Shown piece after piece: positions 1-10,636 of a stretch of 64,000 nucleotides of DNA. Below the pieces are notes generated by a model, which saw only the letters and a list, made by a program, of their open reading frames with translations, was not told the origin of the DNA and did no database searches. Each line of letters opens with the position of its first letter. The first letter of the stretch is position 1. The position numbers and the translations under genes are program-made. The stretch spans positions 7,852,085 through 7,916,084 of the forward strand of contig JAQFVV010012396.1 in the NCBI GenBank assembly GCA_028023455.1, in the 5' to 3' direction. The DNA is from Epiperipatus broadwayi (Eukaryota; Onychophora; Udeonychophora; Euonychophora; Peripatidae).

Positions 1-16
1 ATCAATGCATAAATAG

Positions 17-107
17 TTCTGTCATATATATATATATTGTAACGGGCATATACATACATATATATTCTGTCATATATATATATATTGTAACGGGCATATA
101 CATACAT
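17..107. repeat. Tandem duplication, 48-bp unit, two copies
   Basis: Copy 1 begins at 17 and copy 2 at 65. Each starts TTCTGTCATATATATATA and continues through TTGTAACGGGCATATAC. The second copy is identical for about 43 bases and then diverges. It looks like a minisatellite seeded in an AT-rich tract. No coding content. Confidence 0.85.
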
Positions 108-2059
108 TACATTGTTTTTTTATTAGTAAACATGAAAAGAATAAAAGTTCGCAAATAAAACTTCCTTTCTAAGAATTAAAAATTGAAAATTAAAATTCTA
201 TACTAAACTCATATATATAAAATCGCACAGATGAAAAAAATTATTAAAATAAAACTTTACTAAAAATAGAAAAAATATTTTAAAAGCAAAAACTTAAAAA
301 GATTTAGAGATAAAAATATATCTTTAATTTTGGAAAACACATTAAGTAATCAGAAAATGGAAATGATTGTTTTAATTAGTTAAATGTAAGCTAGCCTTGG
401 GCATTTAAATGTATAAGCAATGGTCAGATAGGAGAGAAAACAATGGAATCAGACCTCAGAGAAAGGACCATCACATCGATGACATAATGGCAATTGAATA
501 CTTAAAATTAATATAAAAGAAAAAGTTTGGAAATTATTAGTTAGTTATTACAAGATGACAGATATGTGTTAAGTTGGAGAGGGTTGGAGAAGGGATTGAA
601 AGATGCACTTTCAATTCCTTCAGTTGTTCAAAAAAATGAAACATCATTTTCCAATATTGCGGACCACAGGACATCAAGGCCCGGAAGAATACCATCAACC
701 ATAAAGGACCAATGGTTAACTGCACACTGATCTCCTTATGACTTCGTGGGAATTAACACCTTCCATTACAAAAAAATCAGAGACTACGGACATTTTTCAA
801 AACAGTAAGAAATATATAATTAATGAACATTTGAAAACATTAAGAACTTTAAAATATAAACTTTCCATGTATTTTAAAAAAAATAGAAATAGATTTCTAT
901 CTGACCAAACTAAATTATTTATTAATTAGTTATAATTTTATTTGATGTATTTTTTTTTAAATCATTTCCATTTTTTTTTTTTTTTTGTTCTTTAAGTTTT
1001 ATTTATGATTTTTGTTTTGCGATAAATTAAATTATATAAATGTTAAACTTAAGTCGGGCATGAATGTCTATATAGATTTGTAAAGTTATATTAGGGGAGG
1101 GTAATCTTAGGTTATTTGTTTTGTAGTTAAATCAATGGATTGGATATATTGGTGTAATTAGTAGATGTAGTACGAGATTCGCTGTGGGCAGAATCGCTTT
1201 ATATGCCACACACTTCTTTTTTGGCCTATGGAATGCGATTTGTAAGTTGACAAAATGACCACAGTCCTTTCCTATGGAGTTTTTTTTTTATTGCTCTTCT
1301 TGTCAGATAGATGTAGTATTCCTATTTGATGAGAGGCAATTTCTTCTCTTAACCTTTTGTGCTGCCATATTTTGTATTACATTGAAGGCATCGATATATC
1401 AGATGAATTGACATTGGTTTGACTGCGAACTTTTGGCCTAAAGTTAAATAAGAATAGAATATTTTCTTTCAAATGCAAATCTATGTAGTCTATTCATACT
1501 CGACACTCTAAATAAAAATGCATTAAATTTAAGTTGGATATTGATGTTGCATGGATTCGTTATCGGTTAATTATGTTTTTGGTTTTCATATTCGATCAAA
1601 ATATATAGACATTCGGTAAATAATGATACCTTACAGTGAGTATCTAAAATGTATTTATTCAGATGTCTTTTAAGTTATTAGTGTCTTTGTGGTATCTTAT
1701 GATGAATACCATTGGGTTTCTTGTATTCCCTATGCAATTGATGGTATCAATGACTGTATTTTGATCATTTATGTTTATTTTGAAATGTTTTTTAACTGTG
1801 TAATCTATGTAACTGATCTATACTCAATATTAAAAACACATTTTATAAATCCATCTGTGAAAACTTATAATAGTAAAAAAAATTAAAATGTAAATTAAAA
1901 TCTAAAATAAAAGTTAAAAATAATGTTAAATGTTAAAGTAAACATGCTAAAATAATAATCTTAAATTTTATATACATGTGCGTAAATAAATGTTTGTATG
2001 TTAATTACTGGCAGTGGCTTATTTTATTCTTTTTTTTTAATTATTCTTAGATAAGAATT
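108..2059. other. AT-rich intergenic sequence without recognisable genes
   Basis: I see no domain-bearing reading frame on either strand. The short open frames near 537-725 (minus) and 738-929 (plus) are typical of chance in DNA this AT-rich. A stretch at about 1,160-1,440 is of somewhat higher complexity and may be an eroded repeat, but I cannot name it. Confidence 0.5.
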
Positions 2060-2235
2060 TATGAAATATAAATCTCTGCTGTTCCATTGAGCTAGTGACA
2101 ATGGGCTAACGACTGGATATCAAAATATATAAAATAATTTTTTTTTTACTTATGTATCTGCCTACTTTATAAATTTTTCTAGGTTCAAATGCCTAGATGG
2201 CACCCTGTAGTGCAGGTTACATCAAGTCTAATCCC
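2060..2235 (+). repeat. Possible tRNA-derived SINE relic
   Basis: A B-box-like stretch (GGTTCAAATGCC, from 2,182) lies downstream of a GTATCTGCCTACT segment. A similar order (CATCTGCCCACT then GGGGTTCAAAT) recurs at 21,880-21,920. Both resemble the RNA polymerase III promoter half of tRNA-derived SINEs. The A box is not clear and no tail is visible, so this is tentative. Confidence 0.3.
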
Positions 2236-2699
2236 AGATCATTATAATATATATATATAATTAACTAGGACTAAATTGGAATGAGATAGGAATGAGAAAT
2301 TATATGAAACCAGAATACATTTAACATATATTTATTAAATAATAGGACATCAATTAATGTGGAAAAGCATGCAGGCTTTGTAATATGAGGATTTGACATC
2401 TCTCCTTTTTAAATGTTTTATTTGTTAATATGAATTGACACATTTAAAGAATCCACTAAACTGTGTCTACATTTAGGTTATGTCAATTCCTATTAACAGT
2501 AGTAGCTACTGTTATAAAATGCTGTACAAGTATTATGTAAAAGCAGTTATGATAACATTACTAAAGTAGTAAATTATGAGCATATAAATCAGCTTAGGTT
2601 TGAGATTGAATCCAGTAACCAAAGATGTAAATTCCAATTTAATACTGAATAATTAATTAAATTATGGGACTCAGAATTGGCTATACGAGATCACCAACA

Positions 2700-2943
2700 T
2701 GCTACAGCACTAGAAAATTACAGTAACAGAGCACCCTGCAGATAGATTGAAGTCAAGGGTTTTTGTGACAAACACTGGTATCCTAGAACCAAATGTCATG
2801 CTGCTAAAAGGTCAGGTGGCTAACACAACTGCTGGGAATTATACATCTGGTCTTACTAGTGTGTGCCCTGACAGAAGGTAAGATGGGGTGGTCTTTCTCG
2901 AGGTCCCATCTTAAGGAGAAAATGTAGCAAAATGTTAAACATT
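2700..2943 (+). other. Unidentified higher-complexity island, retroelement-like
   Basis: This block is of higher complexity than its surroundings. One plus-strand frame stays open for about 50 codons without an ATG. It contains a 9-bp perfect inverted repeat (TAAGATGGG at 2,879 and CCCATCTTA at 2,905). It ends in a purine run, AAGGAGAAAA, followed directly by TGTAGCAAAATG, an arrangement resembling a polypurine tract next to an LTR start. No conserved motif identifies a protein and no partner LTR was found in the window. Confidence 0.2.
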
Positions 2944-5715
2944 GAATGTGAATTTAATATATCTAATCTTCCAAGAGAAAGTATGATATTAATTCTTACA
3001 AAAATATGGGGCAATAGCTGGATCAGTATTACTATTATGAGCTAATTCTAATGCTACATAATCAAGTGACATTAGAGGAATAATGAAAATATATAATAAA
3101 ACTCTGGTTTATAGATTTCAATCGATACATAGAAATTATTATGAGGGAAGGGAAAAGTATATTTGATCGACTGGCCAAATAGTTACTAAATATACTTTCA
3201 TATTACTAAGACTAGTACATTACTCTATTCATAAATCTCAATAAGATGAAAATTTAATAGTAATCCACAATACAGTTAAAATCAAATAAATATAGGAATT
3301 TGAACCAGCGAGCATCGAGAATGTTATTAAGAAAATAGTTATGGGGAGAGATTTTAATTATATCTCCAAATATTTATTATGTTAAATGCTCACTGCTTCA
3401 AAGCATTGGCATATAAATAACAAAATAACAATAAAGAAATATTATAGGCACAACTTCAGTGATAGATAAAGAATTTAGAGTAGGTTACATTTAGTTTAAA
3501 ACTTAAGATATTATAAAGAGGTAAGTAAGTTATACAAATAATACATTATTTCATTTAATGGGAATTTATAGTGAAAACATTTATAGGGTTTAGAGATTAC
3601 TTTAGATTATAGTTTGATAGCTTTAAACATAAGTAAGTAGAAAATTTTGATTAAGAAATAGTTCATTACACAGAGCTCTGCAGTTAGAGGTTTGGCATAC
3701 CGATTAAATGCTGGCTGGATAAGCAGGTATTGGCTTTTAGGCATCACCATCTTTTTGAATGGCTGTTACAGGACAGTTTATTGTGGCAGTTCTGGTGGTT
3801 TAAGCATAGGCTGGCAGTGGCACATCATTCTTCCATGGATTCTAGAAGTAGCAGTCGACTTTCTCCAGTCAGCTCTTTCAAAGATCAATCTGATGTTGAT
3901 TAGGCATGGTGACGCTCTTCCAAAATTAATGACTCCATCTTCAAGCTTCAAGTTTATTCTATTTATATTTTTCCTACCAGAATTTAACTAGAAAATAATT
4001 TATTTTGCCTGAAAACCCATTAACTCTAAAAATATTACTTTAAATTAGAAGATTTACCCAATTGACCAAAATGCTTTTGTTTAGATTTCCATGGCACCTT
4101 AGATCCTCCTCTATGTGTGAAATAGTGCTACTTCTGTGATTTTAATGAATAATATTTAGCAGACAAATTTGGGTAAAGCAATTATCAATTTTCAAACTTT
4201 GATTTAGCCACAGGCTCGGTGGACTTAATGCAAATTTGTTTACGGCTAATTTTTATTTTTAACTAATTAAAAACTAAAAGCTTTTGCTCTGTTACAAAAC
4301 TAAATCATGCCACTTTATATATATTATTATATAAGGTGAATCATATATCCACATATGAATTTGTATTTAATAAGCTTAATAAATTGATGTTTCCCTTTAA
4401 AATTTAACAAACCATTTCTTAAAAAAATAAAATTTAAATTATTATATTCACTGTAACATTTATTAATCCATGTATGTGCAGTGTTTATTCATATGTGCAT
4501 ATATAATCCTGTGCACCCAGCCATGATAGTATGGTTTAGATGTTTATTTTAATAAAATGAATATATTAATAGGTTGTGAACCCAACACAGATAGGTTTGG
4601 TAGTTAAGCTGAAAGGTGCAATAAGAAGGGCTTGAATCTGACCATTGCAGTAGCTAGCTCAATATTTATTTTCACAGTTTAGAGAATAACTTAAGAGCTC
4701 TGGGGTTTATGAAGAGCAATATTACCAAACTTCTTCTGCAGCTCGGATATCAGGCATTGTGGCACTCTTCTTTGGATAGATTGCTTGTTGGTAAAGTTGT
4801 TTCCTTGATAGCAGGCTGGGTGTAGAACTCTCCATCTTGGTGTTGATGATCACACACTGAGGTAGAATGTAGGATGAGGTTGGAGATGACCATTTCCCAT
4901 AGGAAATAATGGCTAATCAATGGTCCTCCTACTCGCTCATTATAAAATTCAAACAGGCATAGATTTTGGTAGCAATCCACATAGAAACTTACAGAATATC
5001 TTTTAAAGTGTTAAAATATAGGCTATTTATACTAATTTTCCAATCCTATATTATTTTTCTACAAGCTGGATTCATAACGAGGTAAATTCATAAATGCTTT
5101 TTTACAATTTCAAATTTAAATTTGTAAAATTAACTCGACTATTGTTTCAAATTTTAAGGCAAGTAAATTTAGCTTGGTTTAGCCATTTTATTCCCAGAAG
5201 GAGCTAAAATAATGTAGCTTCGGTGCATTTTGTTATTGACTAAGTTTCTGTTTTGAAAATATTATTGCAAAAATATAAAATTTAGAAACTTACCTATGCA
5301 CTATTTTATAATTAAGTGAAAGGCATGATTTTTATTGACAATATTTTAATTTTAAATCTAGAAATTTAGCAAATCTTTTAACAACATTTCATTATATATG
5401 TATGCTGGTCCTAGGTGAATTTTTATGCACTTATGTGATTCTCAATGAAAACTAATCAATTGACTTTTTCAAAATAATAAATCTATAATTTTAAAAAAAA
5501 TCTAATTTAAATAGATATTCTGTAATATACATAAACCGATAATATATCATAGTCTGTTCCCACATATATATGTGTGCTGATGCATATATAATGATGATTA
5601 TGTTGACTTGATATACATGTACTCAAGGGGTTTTAAAACCAGCACAGGTATAGTTATGGGGTTGAAACAGGTGGAACATATAATCTGTAGGAATATACCA
5701 TTTCACTATATATAT
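2944..5715. other. AT-rich sequence with two unidentified islands
   Basis: Mostly low-complexity DNA. Two stretches are less AT-rich: 3,690-3,990, where a plus-strand frame is open for 99 codons but starts at TTG with no ATG; and 4,684-4,990, where a minus-strand frame is open for 76 codons from a GTG. Neither shows a recognisable domain, signal peptide or splice-site pair. They may be relics of old mobile elements. From 5,550 to 5,715 is a short-repeat-like block with GTGTGCTG and CCAGCAC forming imperfect inverted ends, immediately before the LTR element. Confidence 0.3.
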
Positions 5716-8467
5716 TGTAACCTAGTGTTATAGACACTTGGTTTATTTGGCATTATTTCCACAGGAAAACAATGCTATCCTTTTTTAGAAAATAAAAAAA
5801 TAAAATGATAATAATATTAAGTGATTAATAAAATATGCTATTTACTCACTTTAACGTGTTTTAAGCAAATAACTAATAAATTTAGTAATTCAATGTCATT
5901 TTGAAGAAGAGCATGAATAATTTAATTAAAATTTAACAATAAGAGCAATTTAATATAGTATAAAAGCACATATCATAAACAGTAATTGATTTTGGATGGG
6001 TAGAGGGGAGAGTGGATGAGTGTCTTATCATAAAGCACAATAACTTCTGGTAATTTTTTTATATATAATGTTTAAAGAATTATACATCAATGATTGTTAA
6101 TTTAATGTATTTATTATTTTTTTTATAGTGTCAAATTACTTTGTAATCCAGGTAAATAATACGAAAACTATATGATTGTAATGGGTTTTTTTTCTTTCTT
6201 TTATTTATGGTATAATTAAATGATTATTTTTCTGTAAGAGGTCGCTAAAACAAGACCGCCAATTTTTTTTTTTGAAGAAAGATTGTCTGACATTAGTTTT
6301 TCAAGGAAGAAGCAGTGCTGAAATTCGGTAACAAATTTTTTTTCATTTTTAATTGCAGAAATAAATATAAGTCAAGTAAAATTTTAATAATATCATGTGT
6401 GGCTAATCCTTTTTGGTGGGACATCCTGATCTCTTTTGCTATCGACCTATTTAAAGCTTTTTATATGCAAAAATATACTATCTTGTGCTAAAGTTCAAAA
6501 TGACCATATTAACTACAGCAATCACGGAAAATGTCATTATATTTAAATTAAGTAATATAAGTAATTCCCAGGAAATAATCAATTATTTGTTAACTTTACC
6601 TTATTTAATGATCTTTTCATGGTATAAAAGAAAAATTATAATTAAAAGACATATTATAAAAGCCAAGGAAAGTTAACTAGAAAAATTTCGCGCTCTTTCT
6701 AAAAGAAATTGTCTGCCTTTGAAAATAATGTAAGTTCCCCACGTTAAAATATGTTTTATTCACTGAAAATTATCTAGAAATAATATTAATGATAAATGAT
6801 ATTTACTTATGCACCTGTATATTTTTTAAAAAAATATATATATAAATTTTCTCAAGGCAAATATCGGAAAATTTGTATGTGTGCATTTTATGGAGATTTC
6901 CCTATTAAAGAAAAATTACAATTCCCAGAGTAGGAACAAAAACTAAAAACATTAGTGACTTAATTATAACCATAATATAATATGTTATATTATACATCAA
7001 TTGGAGTCATTAAAACTTCATATCCACGTAAGTCAGTTGCAGTTATTATAATAATAGTATCTTGGAAAATTCGCGCATTATTTTTTTTATTCATAAGTCA
7101 GCTAGCTAAAAATGGTACGTATCATCAATAATAGAAAAGGAAAAGAATTGTGTGTGTTATCGTTTAGAATAAAATATTCGTCTACGTTAGAATATGTATT
7201 GTTTTCTTGGATCCCAAAATTATAGCAGTTTAATTCAAGGAAGAGTTAACATCCAACGCTGCTATGTTTTTCTTTGCCTAATTTATTAAGTGCACCAGAA
7301 TGGAGGCAACTTTTATATAAATGAAATAATAAAATGTGTTTCTTATTTTAAATTTGCTTCGTGAACTACGACTGGATCAAGTTCTTCATCTGGATAAATT
7401 GCCCAACGGAAAACATTTTTTTTTAGTGAGATAATAAGCACCTGTTAAGTAATGATTTTTTTTTTCTAATTTGTAAAATTATGTGTATTTTTTTTTATAT
7501 CAACAGGTTAAAGGCTGTATAGTCAAGTAATATTTAAATGACCTTGTAATCATAAAGGTATGTTTTCATGTAATTATTCTAGGTTAAATTTATATTTGAC
7601 ATGGAAAATTTTTTTATAAAATGTGTTTTAACTATTATATGCAATTATGGGTATAAATTTTATATGTTAGATGCGTAAAAGAAAAACATTTAGATACTTA
7701 ATAGGTAAAGTAAATAATAAAAAAAAAATTATCAGAAGTAATTAAAAAGAATTGCTATACAAGATATTTCTTGTCTAAAGCTTGAAACGAATTTATACTG
7801 TATTAATTGAGGAACTTATTCCCAATTATTCTTTATTAACACATTCACTTTATTTAGTTCAAGATAATATGCTGCCAATTACTTGTTGAATGTTCCTTTG
7901 GTAAAATGAAAATTATTATACTTTTATTCTGTGATATCCATTGATTGCAGATGTTGATCTAAGTATACCCCGTAACATAATTTTAGTATAATTAGTGTAT
8001 TTGCTTGTCTTGCTCAGATAAAGCATCAATATATGCTTAATATCAGCATAGGTAATCTTTATAATATGTTTATTTTGTGGGATGAAAATGATTTCCCCAA
8101 AAGCTTTGTTTTCCATGAGGGAATAATTAAATCTAGTATTCGGGCATGTTTTATAGCCCAAGTGATCGCTTCTCATAGTTAGGATGATCAAGAATTTATC
8201 TCGCATGTAGTCTACTTCATTCGTTTAAATCCCAGGAGAGGATTATATTTGGTGTGTGTTCGTATTATGCCCAAGTAAAAGGCAAGAAACCACCAAAATA
8301 TTTTAAGGTAGTAGTTAACTCTACTGACCTTCGGTGTTATTCCATATTCCTCATGAGAAAATAGAGATAATTCCACCACGGAAGGTGTTGATTATTGTGT
8401 TTTGTTTAGAAAGTTAGGGCAAGATAACGGGTATATTGGAGGTGTTAATTCCTCAAGATCCATTTAG

Positions 8468-8476
8468 TATAAATAG
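8468..8476 (+). promoter_or_regulatory. Candidate TATA box in the 5' LTR
   Basis: TATAAATAG is a strong TATA match followed about 27 bases later by GATCAATA, which fits an initiator (TCA at 8,493). The box and initiator are unchanged in the 3' LTR (18,970). Transcription from about 8,495 would place the start of R here. Inferred from sequence alone; no transcript data. Confidence 0.45.
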
Positions 8477-9081
8477 TGCGCTAGTACTATGATCAATATC
8501 TGAATTGTGCGGCGGAATAGTGCTAGTAATTCACATGTAGGTCAATGGAGAGAGTAAGTTTAAAATTGCGTGATTTAGAAACGCTTATTTACCAATGGAG
8601 GATTCAAATACAATGTTTAATTCTGGTTAATGAGTAAGCAACACTAATAATGTAGATTATCCTTATGAATAAAGTGTGTATCACAACTTAAGTGGTATTA
8701 AGTTAAATATAAAATAGTAAGTGTAACGTTTGATAAATAACCCATAAATTATAATAAGTTATCTAAATACAAACCATCGTTTAATTAAATATATTATCAT
8801 AAAAATCGTTTTACGTATTGCATCTAATCAGATTGTTTTTATTCCAAAACTAATATTTAGTTAATAAAGTTAAGTAGAAGCTCATATAAGATACACTAAA
8901 CGGATGAGTTGATGTATCGATAATAATATGTATTTTTTTTATTCAATTTGCATAATTGTAAAAAGATGAAGTAGTAGTTCTAATCCAGGTCTAAAAGTAT
9001 AGACAAATTAATGTTAGTTACATGTTGTTTTATCCATATGGGATCGAATAAATTATATATGTTTGTTTAGTGTTTTAAGAA

Positions 9082-9168
9082 TAAAGTATAGTCCTGTTAA
9101 ACTGTAATAATAAATTATAATCTTGTTAAACTTTAATAATAAATTATAGTCTTGTTACACGTTGTTTA
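9082..9168 (+). repeat. 29-bp tandem triplet in the 5' LTR
   Basis: Three consecutive 29-bp units start at 9,082, 9,111 and 9,140, each containing ATAGTC/ATAATC followed by TTGTTA. They occur at the same place in the 3' LTR. They lie in the presumed R-U5 part and the first contains AATAAA (9,080-9,085), so they may overlap the polyadenylation region. Confidence 0.8.
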
Positions 9169-9906
9169 GAGTCATTTTTCTTGTGTGCTAAATAAAAGTG
9201 TATTTGCATAATACTTGCAATACTTTCCTTGAGTCCGAAATCATTAAACTCCTAAAACTCAATACACCAGACAGATAAATTTAAGCAGATTGGAATATTT
9301 CATTATATTTTAGTTTAATAAGAATTATTTATGGGATTGAAAACTTCAGACCAAGACATTTTATTTTATGTGTGTGTAAAAATGACTTTATTCCCAAACT
9401 ACTAGCTTTGGTTGCACATTGTTCCGTACACATTTAAGTGAAGTGTCTAAGTAATAAATCTTAGTTAAATTATTGTGTTGTCATGGATGATGGAAGGACA
9501 CAAAAGCACCCTTGTCTTTTCCTCATTCCGACTGAGATTCTGGATAAAAAGGGCTGTATTATTCAAAATTATGCGTTGTTATTGAATATGGTTATCATCT
9601 CTTTAAATATTATAATAGTTGATATGGGGATGAAGATACCTGGAATTTAAATAAGGTAAATGTTTCCTATAGCCGACCAGAATGTCAGTCATATGCGACA
9701 ACACAATACTGCCGAGCATTTTCTTAAATATAACAGAGAACCCTGAGATTAATGTCATTATTATAAGTGCTCTTAAATTAAGGAGTGATCAATTATGATC
9801 AATATTACAAGCGTGGCATGGCTTAAGAGAATTGTATGTACAATTGTATTATATGAAAAGTATTTTAGATCATATTGGAAAATTAATAGATATGTTGTTT
9901 TTTATT

Positions 9907-9926
9907 TTGGTTGCCATAGCAACCAA
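9907..9926 (+). promoter_or_regulatory. Perfect 8-bp hairpin matching an RFX X-box (5' LTR)
   Basis: TTGGTTGC and GCAACCAA form a perfect 8-bp inverted repeat around CATA. The centre, GTTGCCATAGCAAC, fits the X-box consensus bound by RFX transcription factors (GTNRCC, 0-3 bases, RGYAAC). It lies about 45 bases before the LTR end and is identical in the 3' LTR (20,415). It could act as DNA (enhancer) or as RNA structure; binding is inferred. Confidence 0.5.
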
Positions 9927-9971
9927 CCAGATAAAAATTAGTGGCACAAGTGCGGATAAACCAACTAACTA

Positions 9972-10636
9972 ATTGTTAATGTTGGGAAAGAATAATAACC
10001 AACTAACTAATATAAATAACTAATATAATATAATTAATAATGAAAATAAATAAATAATTTTCATAGGTTAGAAATGGCCGCCCAACTATAAGGGGCCATC
10101 GATGGCTATAGTTAGCCACAATAGATTTGGTAAAATTTTCTTGAAATGAATATAAATATTATTTGCACGTGAATGAATTAATTGTTCATTGATTGAAAAT
10201 GTTTGCCAATGATAAATTGTTTCTTTAGCCATAAAATATTATATGAATGTCTATTTTATGACATAATCTTTTGCCACTGAATAAATAAATTTGTTGGTTT
10301 ATGATGTTGTGGTCTGTAAGCAATTCCATAAAATATTGTAATGATTTTATCATTTATGATGATCTGCTTGTCTGGTGGTGTGATTGGCACTTATACCATA
10401 TTACATAATAGTTTGGTGAGATTTCTATGGACCAAGTAGCATATGAGAAAAGAATATTCGGTAGTTAATATTGGGACTTTAGGGATATTAATTATCAGAA
10501 CATAGTTTTGGTGTAGATTGTTTTGGTAGGAGAGGCAGGAGGCAGGATGTCTTGTCAATAATTTCTTATCAATATTATTAATAGTTCATTACTAATTTCA
10601 GTACTGTCAAATAACAGAAAGAGTGAAATTTTAAAT
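9972..10636 (+). other. Untranslated leader of the Gypsy element
   Basis: This is the 665 bases between the end of the 5' LTR and the gag ATG. The first 100 bases are AT-rich with repeated AACTAACTAAT. No clear TGG-initiated primer-binding site follows the LTR, so priming is unresolved. A GC-richer hairpin lies at 10,084-10,113. The end (TTTTAAATATGAGTG) leads directly into gag. Confidence 0.7.
10084..10113 (+). other. Leader hairpin with 12-bp perfect palindrome
   Basis: AACTATA (10,084) and TATAGTT (10,107) bracket the perfect palindrome GCCATCGATGGC (10,095-10,106), with a 4-base bulge AGGG on the left. In RNA this could form either a 13-bp bulged stem or an intermolecular duplex. The position in the leader of an LTR element recalls retroviral dimerisation/packaging signals; that role is inference. 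Confidence 0.5.

Larger units (their letters stand above)
5716..9971 (+). repeat. 5' long terminal repeat (about 4.26 kb)
   Basis: It begins TGTAACCTAGTG and matches 16,209 onward until the two copies part after CCAACTAACTAA. The length is extreme compared with the few hundred bases to 2 kb usual for Gypsy LTRs. A TATAAATAG box at 8,468 suggests a U3 of about 2.8 kb and R-U5 of about 1.5 kb. It also carries a 29-bp triple repeat (9,082) and an 8-bp-stem hairpin (9,907). A 63-codon plus-strand frame at 6,485 (GTG start) and a minus-strand frame at 7,916-8,206 are open, but nothing marks them as genes. The minus frame is shortened to 18,417-18,617 in the other LTR. Confidence 0.93.

Noticed and set aside
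6485-6676. 63-codon frame in the LTR, repeated at 16,980
   Set aside because: Starts at GTG, has no domain, and is preserved only because the two LTRs are nearly identical; its single difference is an amino-acid change.
9972-10000. TTGGGAAAG as a primer-binding site
   Set aside because: It does not start at the LTR edge and matches no tRNA 3' end that I can recall with confidence.
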